From the NCBI GenBank assembly GCA_003096235.1, contig PIXT01000082.1, forward strand, positions 1-10,147: a stretch of DNA of 10,147 bases, written 5' to 3'. The translations under genes were made by a program, and so were the position numbers. Shown piece after piece: positions 1 to 7,004 of this stretch. Each line of letters opens with the position of its first letter. Position 1 is the stretch's first letter. The notes beneath the pieces are model-generated. The model made no database searches. It was not told where the DNA came from and saw only the letters and a program-made list of their open reading frames with translations. Source of the DNA: Candidatus Bathyarchaeum sp. GTDB taxonomy: Archaea > Thermoproteota > Bathyarchaeia > Bathyarchaeales > Bathyarchaeaceae.

Positions 1-281
1 AATTAGGACAAAAAGGTAAAAGCAAAGTCAAATCAAATAGTGTGATAAGCCAAAAAAACACCAACTAAAATGTGATTTACTCTAATATTGAAGATATCTC
101 CAACAATCTGAAATTTAATTCTGATTTCTACGGGCTCATTGAAAACACATCGAATGTTAACATGCAAAGCCACTAGGCTCGTTCTTTTGTTGTTTGTTTA
201 GATTCTAAACAAAAACCATAATAGTAAATGCAGATAAAACCACAATAAGGGGAAAACAGAACGCCTAAAAAGAGCTTTTCT
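1..281. other. AT-rich intergenic region, no gene seen
   Basis: No reading frame of credible length or composition starts or ends here on either strand. The stretch is AT-rich and contains the 21-bp inverted repeat listed separately. The frame of the next gene is open from about 249 but has no ATG or GTG before the TTG at 282. The 5' boundary is the window edge, so an upstream gene may end just outside. Confidence 0.6.
193..213. repeat. 21-bp perfect inverted repeat upstream of the methyltransferase gene
   Basis: The left arm TTTGTTTAGA (193-202) and right arm TCTAAACAAA (204-213) are exact reverse complements around a single central T. It lies about 70 bp upstream of the TTG start at 282. 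The one-base centre makes a stable RNA hairpin unlikely, so a dimeric regulator's operator is the simplest reading. The repeat itself is seen in the sequence; the operator role is inference. Confidence 0.55.
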
Positions 282-767
282 TTGATTGATTTGCTTCCAG
301 CAACGCTTAACACTGTTCTTTTCATCTTACAAATTATCGTCGGCATTTATTTGCTATCAACGGTGCCCCAAAATGAGATTCTGGCGTATACTGGAGCAGG
401 GCTTTATGCTTTCTCGGGCATAGTTTTTGGTTGGCTACCAATAATTGAATTTCGTAAAAAAGGAAAAGTGAAAAATGGAAAAAGCTACATTCACACCACC
501 CAAATTGTAGAAACGGGAATTTATTCTATTGTTCGGCATCCACAGTATGTGACTTTCATGCTGTGGGCAATAGCTGGCATGTTGCTTTTTCAACATTGGA
601 TTGTCGTTTTACTGGGAGTTCCCATTTTTCCTTTAACATATATTGATTTAATTAAAGCCGATAAAGATGCGATAAAGCAATTCGGGGACGACTACAAGAC
701 ATACATGAAAAAAGTTCCTAGGGCAAATTTCTTGCTCGGAATTATACGACGAATTAAAGAGAACTAA
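282..767 (+). CDS. Isoprenylcysteine carboxyl methyltransferase-like membrane protein
   Basis: This 161-residue integral membrane protein resembles the isoprenylcysteine carboxyl methyltransferase (ICMT)/phospholipid methyltransferase family, which transfers methyl groups from S-adenosylmethionine to membrane-associated acceptors. Hydrophobic segments lie at about residues 8-28, 34-55 and 89-125. The family signature GIYSIVRHPQY is at 79-89, with the Arg-His-Pro expected at the cofactor site. The C-terminal part reads FGDDYKTYMKKVPR (134-147), the usual ending of this family, although the acidic residues just before it are Asp rather than the common Glu pair. The TTG start at 282 is the first usable start after an in-frame stop at 246, but it has no well-placed Shine-Dalgarno sequence. 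The TTG at 291 is an alternative. The gene stands alone, converging on cobN. The substrate cannot be read from sequence: lipids, quinones or small thiols are all possible. Confidence 0.8.
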   Translation: MIDLLPATLNTVLFILQIIVGIYLLSTVPQNEILAYTGAGLYAFSGIVFGWLPIIEFRKKGKVKNGKSYIHTTQIVETGIYSIVRHPQYVTFMLWAIAGMLLFQHWIVVLLGVPIFPLTYIDLIKADKDAIKQFGDDYKTYMKKVPRANFLLGIIRRIKEN

Positions 768-783
768 ATGCACTAAACTTGTC

Positions 784-798
784 ATTTATTGTTTCTTT
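784..798 (+). terminator. T-rich 3' end of the methyltransferase gene
   Basis: Starting about 17 nt after the stop codon, this stretch has runs of T in TTTATT-GTTTCTTT. Archaeal transcription commonly ends on such U-rich tracts without needing a hairpin. A 12-bp perfect palindrome, GTCCTTAAGGAC (887-898), lies further on between the convergent genes; its role is unknown. Confidence 0.35.
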
Positions 799-965
799 GA
801 ATTTGCCAGTCACATACCAGTTTCATTCGAATCACACCAATCTACATGGATTTCTAGTAAAACGAAAGCCCCTTAGTTACGACCTTGTCCTTAAGGACCA
901 GAAACAAAAATCCAAACATTCCAAAACCTAACTCAACTGGTAAAATAAACACAATTTTCCTTATT

Positions 966-3900
966 CTATTCGTTTTTTCCTTCAAGCACCCCTTCGATTT
1001 CTAAGTAGAGTTTCTGAAGCTCTTTTTTCATCTCCTCAGTCGCGTTCCACAGGTTCCGCCCAATGGTCTCTAAAAGACGCTCAACCATGTTCTGCAAAGC
1101 GTAAGGATTAACCTCTTTTAGCCACTCCTGCATCTTTTTGTCTAGAACATATTTGTTGGCTAGGTCTTCATACATCCAGTCTTCGACAACTTCGACAGTA
1201 GCGTCCCAACCTAAAACGTCATCGAATGTCTTTGAAAGGGTAGAAGCCCCAGCATAATCATGACGCACCATGCTACTAATCCACTTGGGGTTAAGAAGTC
1301 GAGTACGAAAAACGTGGCATGTCTCTTCTGCTGTGCTCCTAATTTTCACCCTGTCAGGATCAGAACTGTCACCACAGTAAGATCTTGGCGCCGTCCCACT
1401 CAAGGTTTTAACAGAAACAATCATGCCACCATGAACGTCATACCAATCATCACAGTCCAGTATGTCATATTCACGAGAATCTTGATTCTTTACGGTCACG
1501 CTAATTTGACTAAGACGCGCCTTAAACCGCTCAGGAACCGAATGCCCATAAGCTTTCCTGCTGTAAGCATAGCTCCCCCAAGCAACATAGATGTCACTCA
1601 AATCTTTCTGAGTTTCCCAATTCTTAGAACTTACCAGCTCACTGACCCCACAGCCATAAGCTCCAGGTCGGTCACCAAAAACTCTGTAATGCGCTTCTTC
1701 TCGCGCTTTCTCAGCGTCGACCCCCTCAGCTACGCGCTCAGTAACTTCCTTTTCTACATGTTTGCGTACATAGTTTTTATCGCTAGGCTCATTAAGACCA
1801 GCAACCAAAGCCACGGCTTCATCAAGGAGATGAACGATGTTAGGAAAGGTGTCTCTAAACAGTCCACTAATCCGGACAGTAACATCAATGCGAGGGCGTT
1901 TTAACTCTTCAAGAGGAATTGCTTCAATACCTACAACGCGCCCGCTTGATTGTTCCCACACAGGTTTAACGCCCATCAAATAAAGAATCTCAGCAAGATC
2001 ATCACCCTTTGTTTTCATGGTGTCTGTTGCCCATAGGATAGTGCCCACGCTCTCGGGATAGCCGCCTTCTTCTTTTAAGTACCGCTCTAGCAAGCCATCA
2101 GCCAAAGCAACACCAACTCTCCAAGAAGCAGTTGAAGGCACAGAACGAGGATCCACAGAGTAAAAGTTTCTGCCTGTCGGCAAAATATCCGCCATGCCCC
2201 GTGTTATGGAACCTGAAGGACCCGGAAGAACATAGCCACCTTCACAGGAAGCCAAGACGTTGGCTAATTCATCTGTAGTCTTTTCCAAAGCGGGCACAAG
2301 AAAACCCGATACATACAACAAGCATTGCTTCACCTTAGAGCTGCTACAGCCAAGCACATCCTGCATTAGTTCATCAACATTGTCGTTCGTGAACCCCTTT
2401 GAGTTGAATTGCTTCATCAACTCCAAAGCAGTATTATGCAATTCTTTGATTATGTCCCCATTTGTCCTTCCGTCAGAACGCAGTTTTCCTTTATGCGCAA
2501 GCAAGTCTTCATAGTCATAACCCTTTAACTCAGCAAGAGACTGCCTCAAAGAAGGCACGGACCCATTGCTTAATCGGGTTAAAGTAACTAGAAACTCTTC
2601 TAGCCGCGAATCAGCTGGTGGCTGACCTAGTGTATGTAAGCCGTCACGCAGTTGAGCGTCTGCCAGTTCATGTAAGTAGGCATGTAATGTCTCTAAGAAG
2701 CCATCAAAATCAGCAAAAGCAAATTCTTGGGTAACTTCGAGGTCTTGGTCCAGCTTACCAGAAACAACAGTTTCCCAAATCACCTTTTGCAAAACAGGCA
2801 ACTTTCCGGCATCAACAAGTTTGGTTTGATAGTATTCTTGCAGTTGAACCTCAAGCTCTGCTGTCTGCTCATAAGTGTCAGCGTTATGCATCACGGGAAC
2901 CAAATAATCGATTATACAACAGTAGCTACGCCGTTTAGATTGCGTCCCCTCCCCAGGGTTTGTGATAACGTAAGGATACACGTTAGGCAAATCAGAAATT
3001 GCCACATCAGGAAAACAAGACGCAGAAAGCCCCACAGATTTTCCGGGCAACCACTCCAAGCTGCCATGTGTCCCAACATGGATCACTACATCAGCCTTAA
3101 ACACGTCCCGAATCCAACGATAATAAGCGTAATAATGATGCGACAAAGAAAGGTCTGGGCTATGATAGCTAGCCGAATCATCTCCCAAGGAACCTCGAGG
3201 AGGCTGAAGCCCCAAAAAGATGTTACCGTTGATTATTCCAGGAACCAGCAGGTCGCCTTTGTAGCTGAAAGGTTTACCGGGCGGTTTTCCCCACTTCTCT
3301 TCCATTTTGTTTTGAGCATCAAACGGCAATTCATTAAACCATGCAACGTACTGTTCACCTGAAGTCTTGTCTACAGCTCTTTTTGCGAGCTCCTCAGCAC
3401 TTAGCCAACGCAGGTCATTAGTTACGCTCTCGATTATTCCGTCTATCAACTGCTGACTGCTTTCAGGCAAACCGTCCAAATGGTATCCTGCATTTTTCAT
3501 GTCTGTTAGTAGATTCAAAACAGAGACTGGAGTATCAATCGCGAAGGCTTTGCCGATAGTGTCGTTTCGGGGAGGATAGTTATGGAAAATTATTGCTATC
3601 TTTTTTTCACTGTTTGGAATGTGTTTTAGTTTTGCCCAGTTTACGCTTAAACGAGCTACTTTGTCAACTCTTTCAGGAATTGGCTCAAATTTAAGTATCT
3701 TAGTTCCCGTCAAAGGATTGATTTTAGACGAGTCCATTGCAGCCATAGGCACAGTAATAAGAAAACCGTCAAACTCGGGCATAACTACGCTAGCTGGAAT
3801 ATCAATAAGGCTAAGACCTTGCATGCTATCACGCCAGTCCTCAAAAGTGTTGACCGTTAAAATTGTCTTTAGAACAGGCACGCCCAATTTGTTCAAAGCA

Positions 3901-4661
3901 TCTAGAGCTTTACTATTTGATGAAGTTAAGGAAAAACACAAAGTGCTTACTATTGCACCGACCACAATTTTGCCTTCTTTCATAAAACAGTTTTCAACAA
4001 CCCAGTTTAGCTTACTGCCAAAAGACACCGCAATAACGTTGGCACCTAACCGCTCAACAGCTTCGATTAAGCTGTCAACAAAACTGGTGTTTTCGCCCCG
4101 CAGCTGGGTTGGATGAAACAAAATGCCCACAGTGGGTTTTCCGGGCACAATTTTCTTTTGTGCATACTCGTCGAAGGTGAGAATTCTGTCAAAGTCGGGG
4201 TGATAAATGCCTTCCCAGCTTATTTTTTCAGGCGGACACACTTCGTAATTGGAGCCTGTGAACCGATTTGCCAAATACAACAAGAGGTTCTCAAAGTTCG
4301 GCTTCCCGCCATACTGAAGATACTTTAAGATTTTCTGCTTATCTTTTTGATCAATGGTACATACGCTTGGTTGCTCTTTATTTGGAGATACAACAAGCAA
4401 GGGAACACTGGCGCTTTTCATGACTGATACTAACTGATCATAGTCTGGAAAAGTGCCCATCAAATGTACTATTGCCACATGAGAAGTTTTGGCAAATTTG
4501 ATGAACTCATCCATTTTGTCGAAGTCTTGGGTTGTTACTCCCGTTTGAAGGCGAACGTTTACTACGTCCCCAAATCGTTTGTTCACAGATTCAACAGCGC
4601 TAATAAGAGGCACTGTATCAGTAATCATCGTTGCAAGGAAAGCAAGTTTAAGACGTGTCAT
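966..4661 (-). CDS. cobN: Cobaltochelatase large subunit CobN (CobN/BchH family)
   Basis: This 1231-residue protein is full length for CobN, the porphyrinoid-binding subunit of ATP-dependent cobaltochelatase, which inserts cobalt into the corrin ring during cobalamin synthesis. Family landmarks are in order: HVGTHGSLEWLPGK (528-541), LPTGRNFYS (827-835) followed by DPR (837-839), ILWATDTMKTKG (875-886), FGDRPGAYGCGV (995-1006), DVHGGM (1075-1080) and a C-terminal LNPKW (1123-1127) and GWDAT (1151-1155). Magnesium chelatase BchH/ChlH is homologous. The His/Gly motifs look CobN-like and no bacteriochlorophyll genes are present, so CobN is preferred. The protein is soluble. The ATG at 4661 has no clear Shine-Dalgarno sequence; the stop is TAG. 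The AAA+ partners (CobS/CobT or ChlI/ChlD type) are not in the window, so the gene is an orphan here. No cobalamin riboswitch was recognised upstream. Confidence 0.93.
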   Translation of the reverse strand: MTRLKLAFLATMITDTVPLISAVESVNKRFGDVVNVRLQTGVTTQDFDKMDEFIKFAKTSHVAIVHLMGTFPDYDQLVSVMKSASVPLLVVSPNKEQPSVCTIDQKDKQKILKYLQYGGKPNFENLLLYLANRFTGSNYEVCPPEKISWEGIYHPDFDRILTFDEYAQKKIVPGKPTVGILFHPTQLRGENTSFVDSLIEAVERLGANVIAVSFGSKLNWVVENCFMKEGKIVVGAIVSTLCFSLTSSNSKALDALNKLGVPVLKTILTVNTFEDWRDSMQGLSLIDIPASVVMPEFDGFLITVPMAAMDSSKINPLTGTKILKFEPIPERVDKVARLSVNWAKLKHIPNSEKKIAIIFHNYPPRNDTIGKAFAIDTPVSVLNLLTDMKNAGYHLDGLPESSQQLIDGIIESVTNDLRWLSAEELAKRAVDKTSGEQYVAWFNELPFDAQNKMEEKWGKPPGKPFSYKGDLLVPGIINGNIFLGLQPPRGSLGDDSASYHSPDLSLSHHYYAYYRWIRDVFKADVVIHVGTHGSLEWLPGKSVGLSASCFPDVAISDLPNVYPYVITNPGEGTQSKRRSYCCIIDYLVPVMHNADTYEQTAELEVQLQEYYQTKLVDAGKLPVLQKVIWETVVSGKLDQDLEVTQEFAFADFDGFLETLHAYLHELADAQLRDGLHTLGQPPADSRLEEFLVTLTRLSNGSVPSLRQSLAELKGYDYEDLLAHKGKLRSDGRTNGDIIKELHNTALELMKQFNSKGFTNDNVDELMQDVLGCSSSKVKQCLLYVSGFLVPALEKTTDELANVLASCEGGYVLPGPSGSITRGMADILPTGRNFYSVDPRSVPSTASWRVGVALADGLLERYLKEEGGYPESVGTILWATDTMKTKGDDLAEILYLMGVKPVWEQSSGRVVGIEAIPLEELKRPRIDVTVRISGLFRDTFPNIVHLLDEAVALVAGLNEPSDKNYVRKHVEKEVTERVAEGVDAEKAREEAHYRVFGDRPGAYGCGVSELVSSKNWETQKDLSDIYVAWGSYAYSRKAYGHSVPERFKARLSQISVTVKNQDSREYDILDCDDWYDVHGGMIVSVKTLSGTAPRSYCGDSSDPDRVKIRSTAEETCHVFRTRLLNPKWISSMVRHDYAGASTLSKTFDDVLGWDATVEVVEDWMYEDLANKYVLDKKMQEWLKEVNPYALQNMVERLLETIGRNLWNATEEMKKELQKLYLEIEGVLEGKNE

Positions 4662-4672
4662 ATTTTTAGTCT

Positions 4673-4701
4673 CATTAATGTTATTTTTTTGAATATTAAT
4701 G
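4673..4701 (-). promoter_or_regulatory. Putative cobN promoter with paired ATTAATG elements
   Basis: Two copies of ATTAATG (4674-4680 and 4695-4701) lie exactly 21 bp apart, about two helical turns. The distal copy, reading CATTAATATT on the coding strand, is 34-41 nt upstream of the ATG and could serve as a TATA box for a short-leader transcript. The proximal copy sits in the palindrome CATTAATG (4673-4680), near the predicted transcription start. In such AT-rich DNA the pair may be chance; a regulator site is inference. Confidence 0.35.
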
Positions 4702-4903
4702 GCACTTTTTACGGGTTTAACACGATCACATTCTGAAAGTGCAGGGAACTATTTGAGGTTTATTCAGAAACCATTTTGTCACCTTCTCGATGCGACGACA
4801 CAAACTGCTTCAACATTTTCCTCAAATAACATAAAAGCACAATCAAGCAAACAGCAAACCAACAATCATAGCAGCATACTAATAGAGGTTCATTGTTGAA
4901 AAC

Positions 4904-4926
4904 AGCCTTTTTTCAGAAAAACGGCT
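4904..4926 (-). terminator. Hairpin terminator between the decarboxylase gene and cobN
   Basis: AGCC (4904-4907) pairs with GGCT (4923-4926), and TTTTT (4909-4913) pairs with AAAAA (4917-4921), with one internal mismatch and a CAG loop. On the minus strand the hairpin is followed by GTTTTC. It lies about 30 nt past the stop of the decarboxylase gene and would separate its transcript from cobN. The rest of 4662-4956 holds only the cobN promoter region and low-complexity A/C-rich DNA. Confidence 0.55.
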
Positions 4927-4956
4927 AAAAACGCTGAAACTTGTCTAGTCTTTGAA

Positions 4957-5694
4957 TTAGTCCAGCACTAATTCATAATCGTATGTGTAATCTATTTCGA
5001 TGGTGGCATCGCTCACAACGCAATCCAGTAAATGTCCACCCGAATTTTTGTCATCTGCAATAAAGTGTAAATGGTATCCCGCTACGTTGACTTCATCCAT
5101 GTAGCTTGGAAAACGAAAACCCGCCATAGTTCCAGTAACGCTGTTTGAGGTGAAGATTGTCTGCTGTTCTATAACCTCTGTTAATGTTGGGTAGGGTTCT
5201 GCTTGCACGGGTACACTACGGGTTTTCGCGTAATCGCAAACACCATGAATCTTTAGGGCATAAATGGCATTTTCAGGGGAAATGTTTTCGTCGATGAAAG
5301 CTTTTAGCTCTGAATAGTTCATGGACTCAGCAACGTGAAGGGTTTGGTCTGCCTCAAAGAAAGTAACAATCGCAAAAGGCGTCTCTTCTGCAGAGCTTAT
5401 TTGCCTAGGTTCACCGTCAATTGGAATCTGATAGAACACTCCGTTTACCGCAACCATTTCTCCGTCTAAACCGTTAAGGGTGCCCAGTCCAAAGTCACCG
5501 TGTTTTGCCAATTCGGCGTAGGTTACGTTGCCATCATAATCTCCTTGAGCAAACGGTGTAAATGCACCAACCTGAAACACAGTTTCTTTGTTCGTGTTTA
5601 ATTGCGGTTGCAATACAAAGTACAGGGCAACACAAGAAACAACAGCAATCAACAATACTAAAAGCGCAATTGAAACCCACTTAAGTTTTGACAC
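4957..5694 (-). CDS. Membrane-anchored alpha-acetolactate decarboxylase
   Basis: The 245-residue product matches alpha-acetolactate decarboxylase (AlsD/BudA), a zinc enzyme that converts 2-acetolactate to acetoin and carbon dioxide. Conserved parts include GDYDG (51-55), ELAKHGDFGLGTLN with LDGEM (61-80), PFAIVTFF (106-113), and the zinc-ligand pattern HLH...GGH (H208, H210, H221) in the C-terminal half. R159, in KTRSVP, occupies the usual active-site arginine position. Residues 5-29 form a strongly hydrophobic segment after Lys3 and Lys5, so the enzyme is probably exported or tethered outside. Cys21 follows AVVS and loosely fits a lipobox, but the hydrophobic run continues past it, favouring a membrane anchor. 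The GTG start directly follows an in-frame TAA, and a GGAG lies 12 nt upstream. Only 35 nt separate it from the upstream tRNA-Ile on the same strand. No acetolactate synthase is nearby, so the in vivo substrate is uncertain. Confidence 0.9.
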   Translation of the reverse strand: MSKLKWVSIALLVLLIAVVSCVALYFVLQPQLNTNKETVFQVGAFTPFAQGDYDGNVTYAELAKHGDFGLGTLNGLDGEMVAVNGVFYQIPIDGEPRQISSAEETPFAIVTFFEADQTLHVAESMNYSELKAFIDENISPENAIYALKIHGVCDYAKTRSVPVQAEPYPTLTEVIEQQTIFTSNSVTGTMAGFRFPSYMDEVNVAGYHLHFIADDKNSGGHLLDCVVSDATIEIDYTYDYELVLD

Positions 5695-5729
5695 GATTTA
5701 CCATAACTCCAATGTAGAAAATGAAAAGG

Positions 5730-5804
5730 TGGGCCTGGAGAGATTCGAACTCTCGATCTTTCGGTTATCAGCCGAACGCTCTAGCCAAACTGAGCCACAA
5801 GCCC
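5730..5804 (-). tRNA. tRNA-Ile (anticodon GAU)
   Basis: On the minus strand the acceptor GGGCTTG (from 5804) pairs with CAGGCCC through six Watson-Crick pairs and one G-U pair. The D-stem is GCTC/GAGC, the anticodon stem TTCGG/CCGAA, and the loop CTGATAA carries anticodon GAT at 5767-5769. The T-arm is GAGAG-TTCGAAT-CTCTC. The discriminator is A at 5730. The next bases read CCT, so the 3' CCA is not fully encoded and must be added. The gene has no intron. It is followed 35 nt later by the decarboxylase gene on the same strand. Confidence 0.96.
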
Positions 5805-5827
5805 ATAAGCACATCATAAAATACTCC

Positions 5828-5838
5828 ATTTATTAAAG
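5828..5838 (-). promoter_or_regulatory. TATA-like box of the tRNA-Ile gene
   Basis: The minus-strand sequence CTTTAATAAAT lies 24-34 nt upstream of the tRNA 5' end, the spacing expected for TBP/TFB-dependent archaeal promoters with a very short leader. The remainder of the gap to 5900 contains a 10-bp palindrome, GTACATGTAC (5862-5871), of unknown role. Confidence 0.5.
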
Positions 5839-5899
5839 CATTTACCTTGACTGACTAGCGTGTACATGTACTAAAAACAGGGAAGCCAGCCGTAAGACA

Positions 5900-6400
5900 C
5901 TAAATTATATTGAAACCTTGCAGACTGTGAATTATGAGGATTAAGTAGAAAACTGCCACTGTGTATCTGTGAACGGGTTTCGTGTATCTTACAAATTTTC
6001 GTTTTGCTTTAAATCTTTCAAGCATTCCAGTTACTACAAGTATATTCAAAACCAAAAATAACGCAAATCCGTCTTCTAATCTTAGATAGAACGCCGCTAA
6101 TCTTCCAGTGTTTTGGGCAAAATGGATTGAAATTAGCAGAAAAGAGAAAAGGTTTCCGAAGACGTGTATCTTTAGCAGCGTTTTGATGTTCTGTGGTCTT
6201 TTACGTTTTAGAACATAATATATAGGAACTAGAATTGCGGTGAAGGCAGTTGCTAGCAAACATATCCAATGTACAAAAAACAAGGAACCGACAAAGAAGG
6301 ATAAATCATACCAGCGAACAAACGCTACAGCCGAAAAAATGAGTGTAAGCGACAAAATAAACAAAGATGACCAAAATTCTGAAACTGCATGGTGTGTCAA
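5900..6400 (-). CDS. Putative bis-haem b membrane cytochrome (cytochrome b561/ferric reductase-like)
   Basis: The 166-residue protein has about five membrane helices (roughly 10-29, 36-63, 76-94, 109-127, 145-161). Two of them carry paired histidines spaced by 13 residues: H79/H93 and H144/H158. This pattern, His at both faces of two helices, is how cytochrome b561-like and ferric-reductase-like proteins hold two b haems (likely pairs H79-H144 and H93-H158), moving electrons across the membrane. H44 in helix 2 is a further candidate ligand. No flavin- or NAD-binding domain is attached, so any electron donor is a separate protein. The family call rests on topology and histidine spacing, not on a confident homologue. 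The start is TTG, 8 nt behind a G5 run (6409-6413) that could act as a Shine-Dalgarno sequence; the stop is TAG. It diverges from the zinc-ribbon gene. Confidence 0.6.
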   Translation of the reverse strand: MTHHAVSEFWSSLFILSLTLIFSAVAFVRWYDLSFFVGSLFFVHWICLLATAFTAILVPIYYVLKRKRPQNIKTLLKIHVFGNLFSFLLISIHFAQNTGRLAAFYLRLEDGFALFLVLNILVVTGMLERFKAKRKFVRYTKPVHRYTVAVFYLILIIHSLQGFNII

Positions 6401-6575
6401 ACAGTTAACCCCCTGCGCTAGTCCAAAATGATAAACTTCAGTTTAAGATGTGGTGTTGTTTGTTTCTCTTAACTTTAACTGGTTTATTCAGGTGTAATGT
6501 TTTCCTTTGTTTTTCATGAAGAGTCATCATTCAACATTTATTCATCAAATAGTACGTTTGTTCAGTTTTTAGAAA

Positions 6576-6587
6576 CATATATATATG
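6576..6587 (+). promoter_or_regulatory. TATA-like box upstream of the zinc-ribbon gene
   Basis: CATATATATATG stands out in the 261-bp divergent gap between the cytochrome and zinc-ribbon genes. It is 75-86 nt upstream of the ATG at 6662, which would give a leader of about 50 nt. A second AT-rich candidate lies at about 6597-6610. No regulator site is recognisable in the remainder of the gap. Confidence 0.4.
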
Positions 6588-6661
6588 AATCGTCATTTAA
6601 TTTTATAATGTGTGAATGTTATTTCATTAAGAGTCTAAAAAGACGAAAAAGGGAACAAACA

Positions 6662-6898
6662 ATGCCAGAACACATCGTCAACTTCGACAGCGAAGCAGAA
6701 AGAAACAACTTCTTAAAGAACTACATGAGAAACGAAATCGTATGCCAGATATGCGAAAACTCAAGCTTCAAAGCTGAACGAAACTCTCCAGAACAGATAA
6801 CGCTAACATGTGTAAACTGTGGCTGGACACACATGATAGGTCCAGAAACATTTGGCGAAAACAAAGTTCACCTCAAATTCTGGTGCCAAGAAAAATAA
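6662..6898 (+). CDS. Small zinc-ribbon protein of unknown function
   Basis: The 78-residue protein has two Cys-x2-Cys knuckles, CQIC (28-31) and CVNC (50-53), 18 residues apart, forming a predicted zinc ribbon. The second knuckle continues CGWTH (53-57), and a further Cys75 is near the end. The N-terminal 25 residues are charged and probably helical. There is no signal or membrane segment, so it should act in the cytoplasm. Zinc ribbons of this size occur in nucleic-acid-binding and protein-binding roles; I cannot assign one here. The frame is open upstream to 6497, but that extension is AT-biased, rich in Phe/Ser/Tyr, and covers the likely promoter. The ATG at 6662 follows AAAGGGAACAAACA, a weak ribosome site, and is therefore preferred. 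Confidence 0.7.
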   Translation: MPEHIVNFDSEAERNNFLKNYMRNEIVCQICENSSFKAERNSPEQITLTCVNCGWTHMIGPETFGENKVHLKFWCQEK

Positions 6899-6911
6899 GA
6901 TACACAAATCA

Positions 6912-6926
6912 GAACAGCTTCTGTTC
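6912..6926 (+). terminator. Short hairpin after the zinc-ribbon gene
   Basis: GAACAG (6912-6917) and CTGTTC (6921-6926) are perfect complements around a CTT loop, starting 14 nt after the stop codon. No U-run follows, so it may be a 3'-end stability element or a weak terminator rather than an intrinsic terminator. Confidence 0.35.
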
Positions 6927-6965
6927 AGGTTATCTCCCGATTAAAGGAAAAGACTGAAACGCCGC

Positions 6966-6975
6966 TATATTTTAA
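6966..6975 (+). promoter_or_regulatory. TATA box of the tRNA-Arg gene
   Basis: TATATTTTAA lies 30-39 nt upstream of the tRNA 5' end at 7005. That position predicts transcription starting a few bases before the mature 5' end, with RNase P trimming the leader. Confidence 0.6.
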
Positions 6976-7004
6976 TCACACTATTCCGACATCTATTCTC
7001 GGTA

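Noticed and set aside
1260..4328. Several plus-strand open frames of 70 to 214 codons opposite cobN
   Set aside because: They lie wholly inside the conserved cobN coding region on the other strand, and their translations show no domain, signal or sensible composition. They are antisense shadows.
4464..4899. Two plus-strand frames of 90 and 66 codons around the cobN start
   Set aside because: They overlap the cobN start and its upstream region, lack ribosome sites, and encode low-complexity Ser/Thr/Asn-rich peptides.
4662..4956. Cobalamin riboswitch upstream of cobN
   Set aside because: I looked on the minus strand for the B12-box and its conserved GCCACTG-like core and found neither; only AT-rich DNA and the hairpin terminator of the upstream gene are present.
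5588..5836. Plus-strand frame of 82 codons
   Set aside because: It runs antisense through the start of the decarboxylase gene and the whole tRNA-Ile gene, so it cannot be a credible protein gene.
6497..6661. N-terminal extension of the zinc-ribbon protein by 55 residues
   Set aside because: The extension is AT-driven and covers the best TATA-like element; the ATG at 6662 begins the plausible, well-composed protein.
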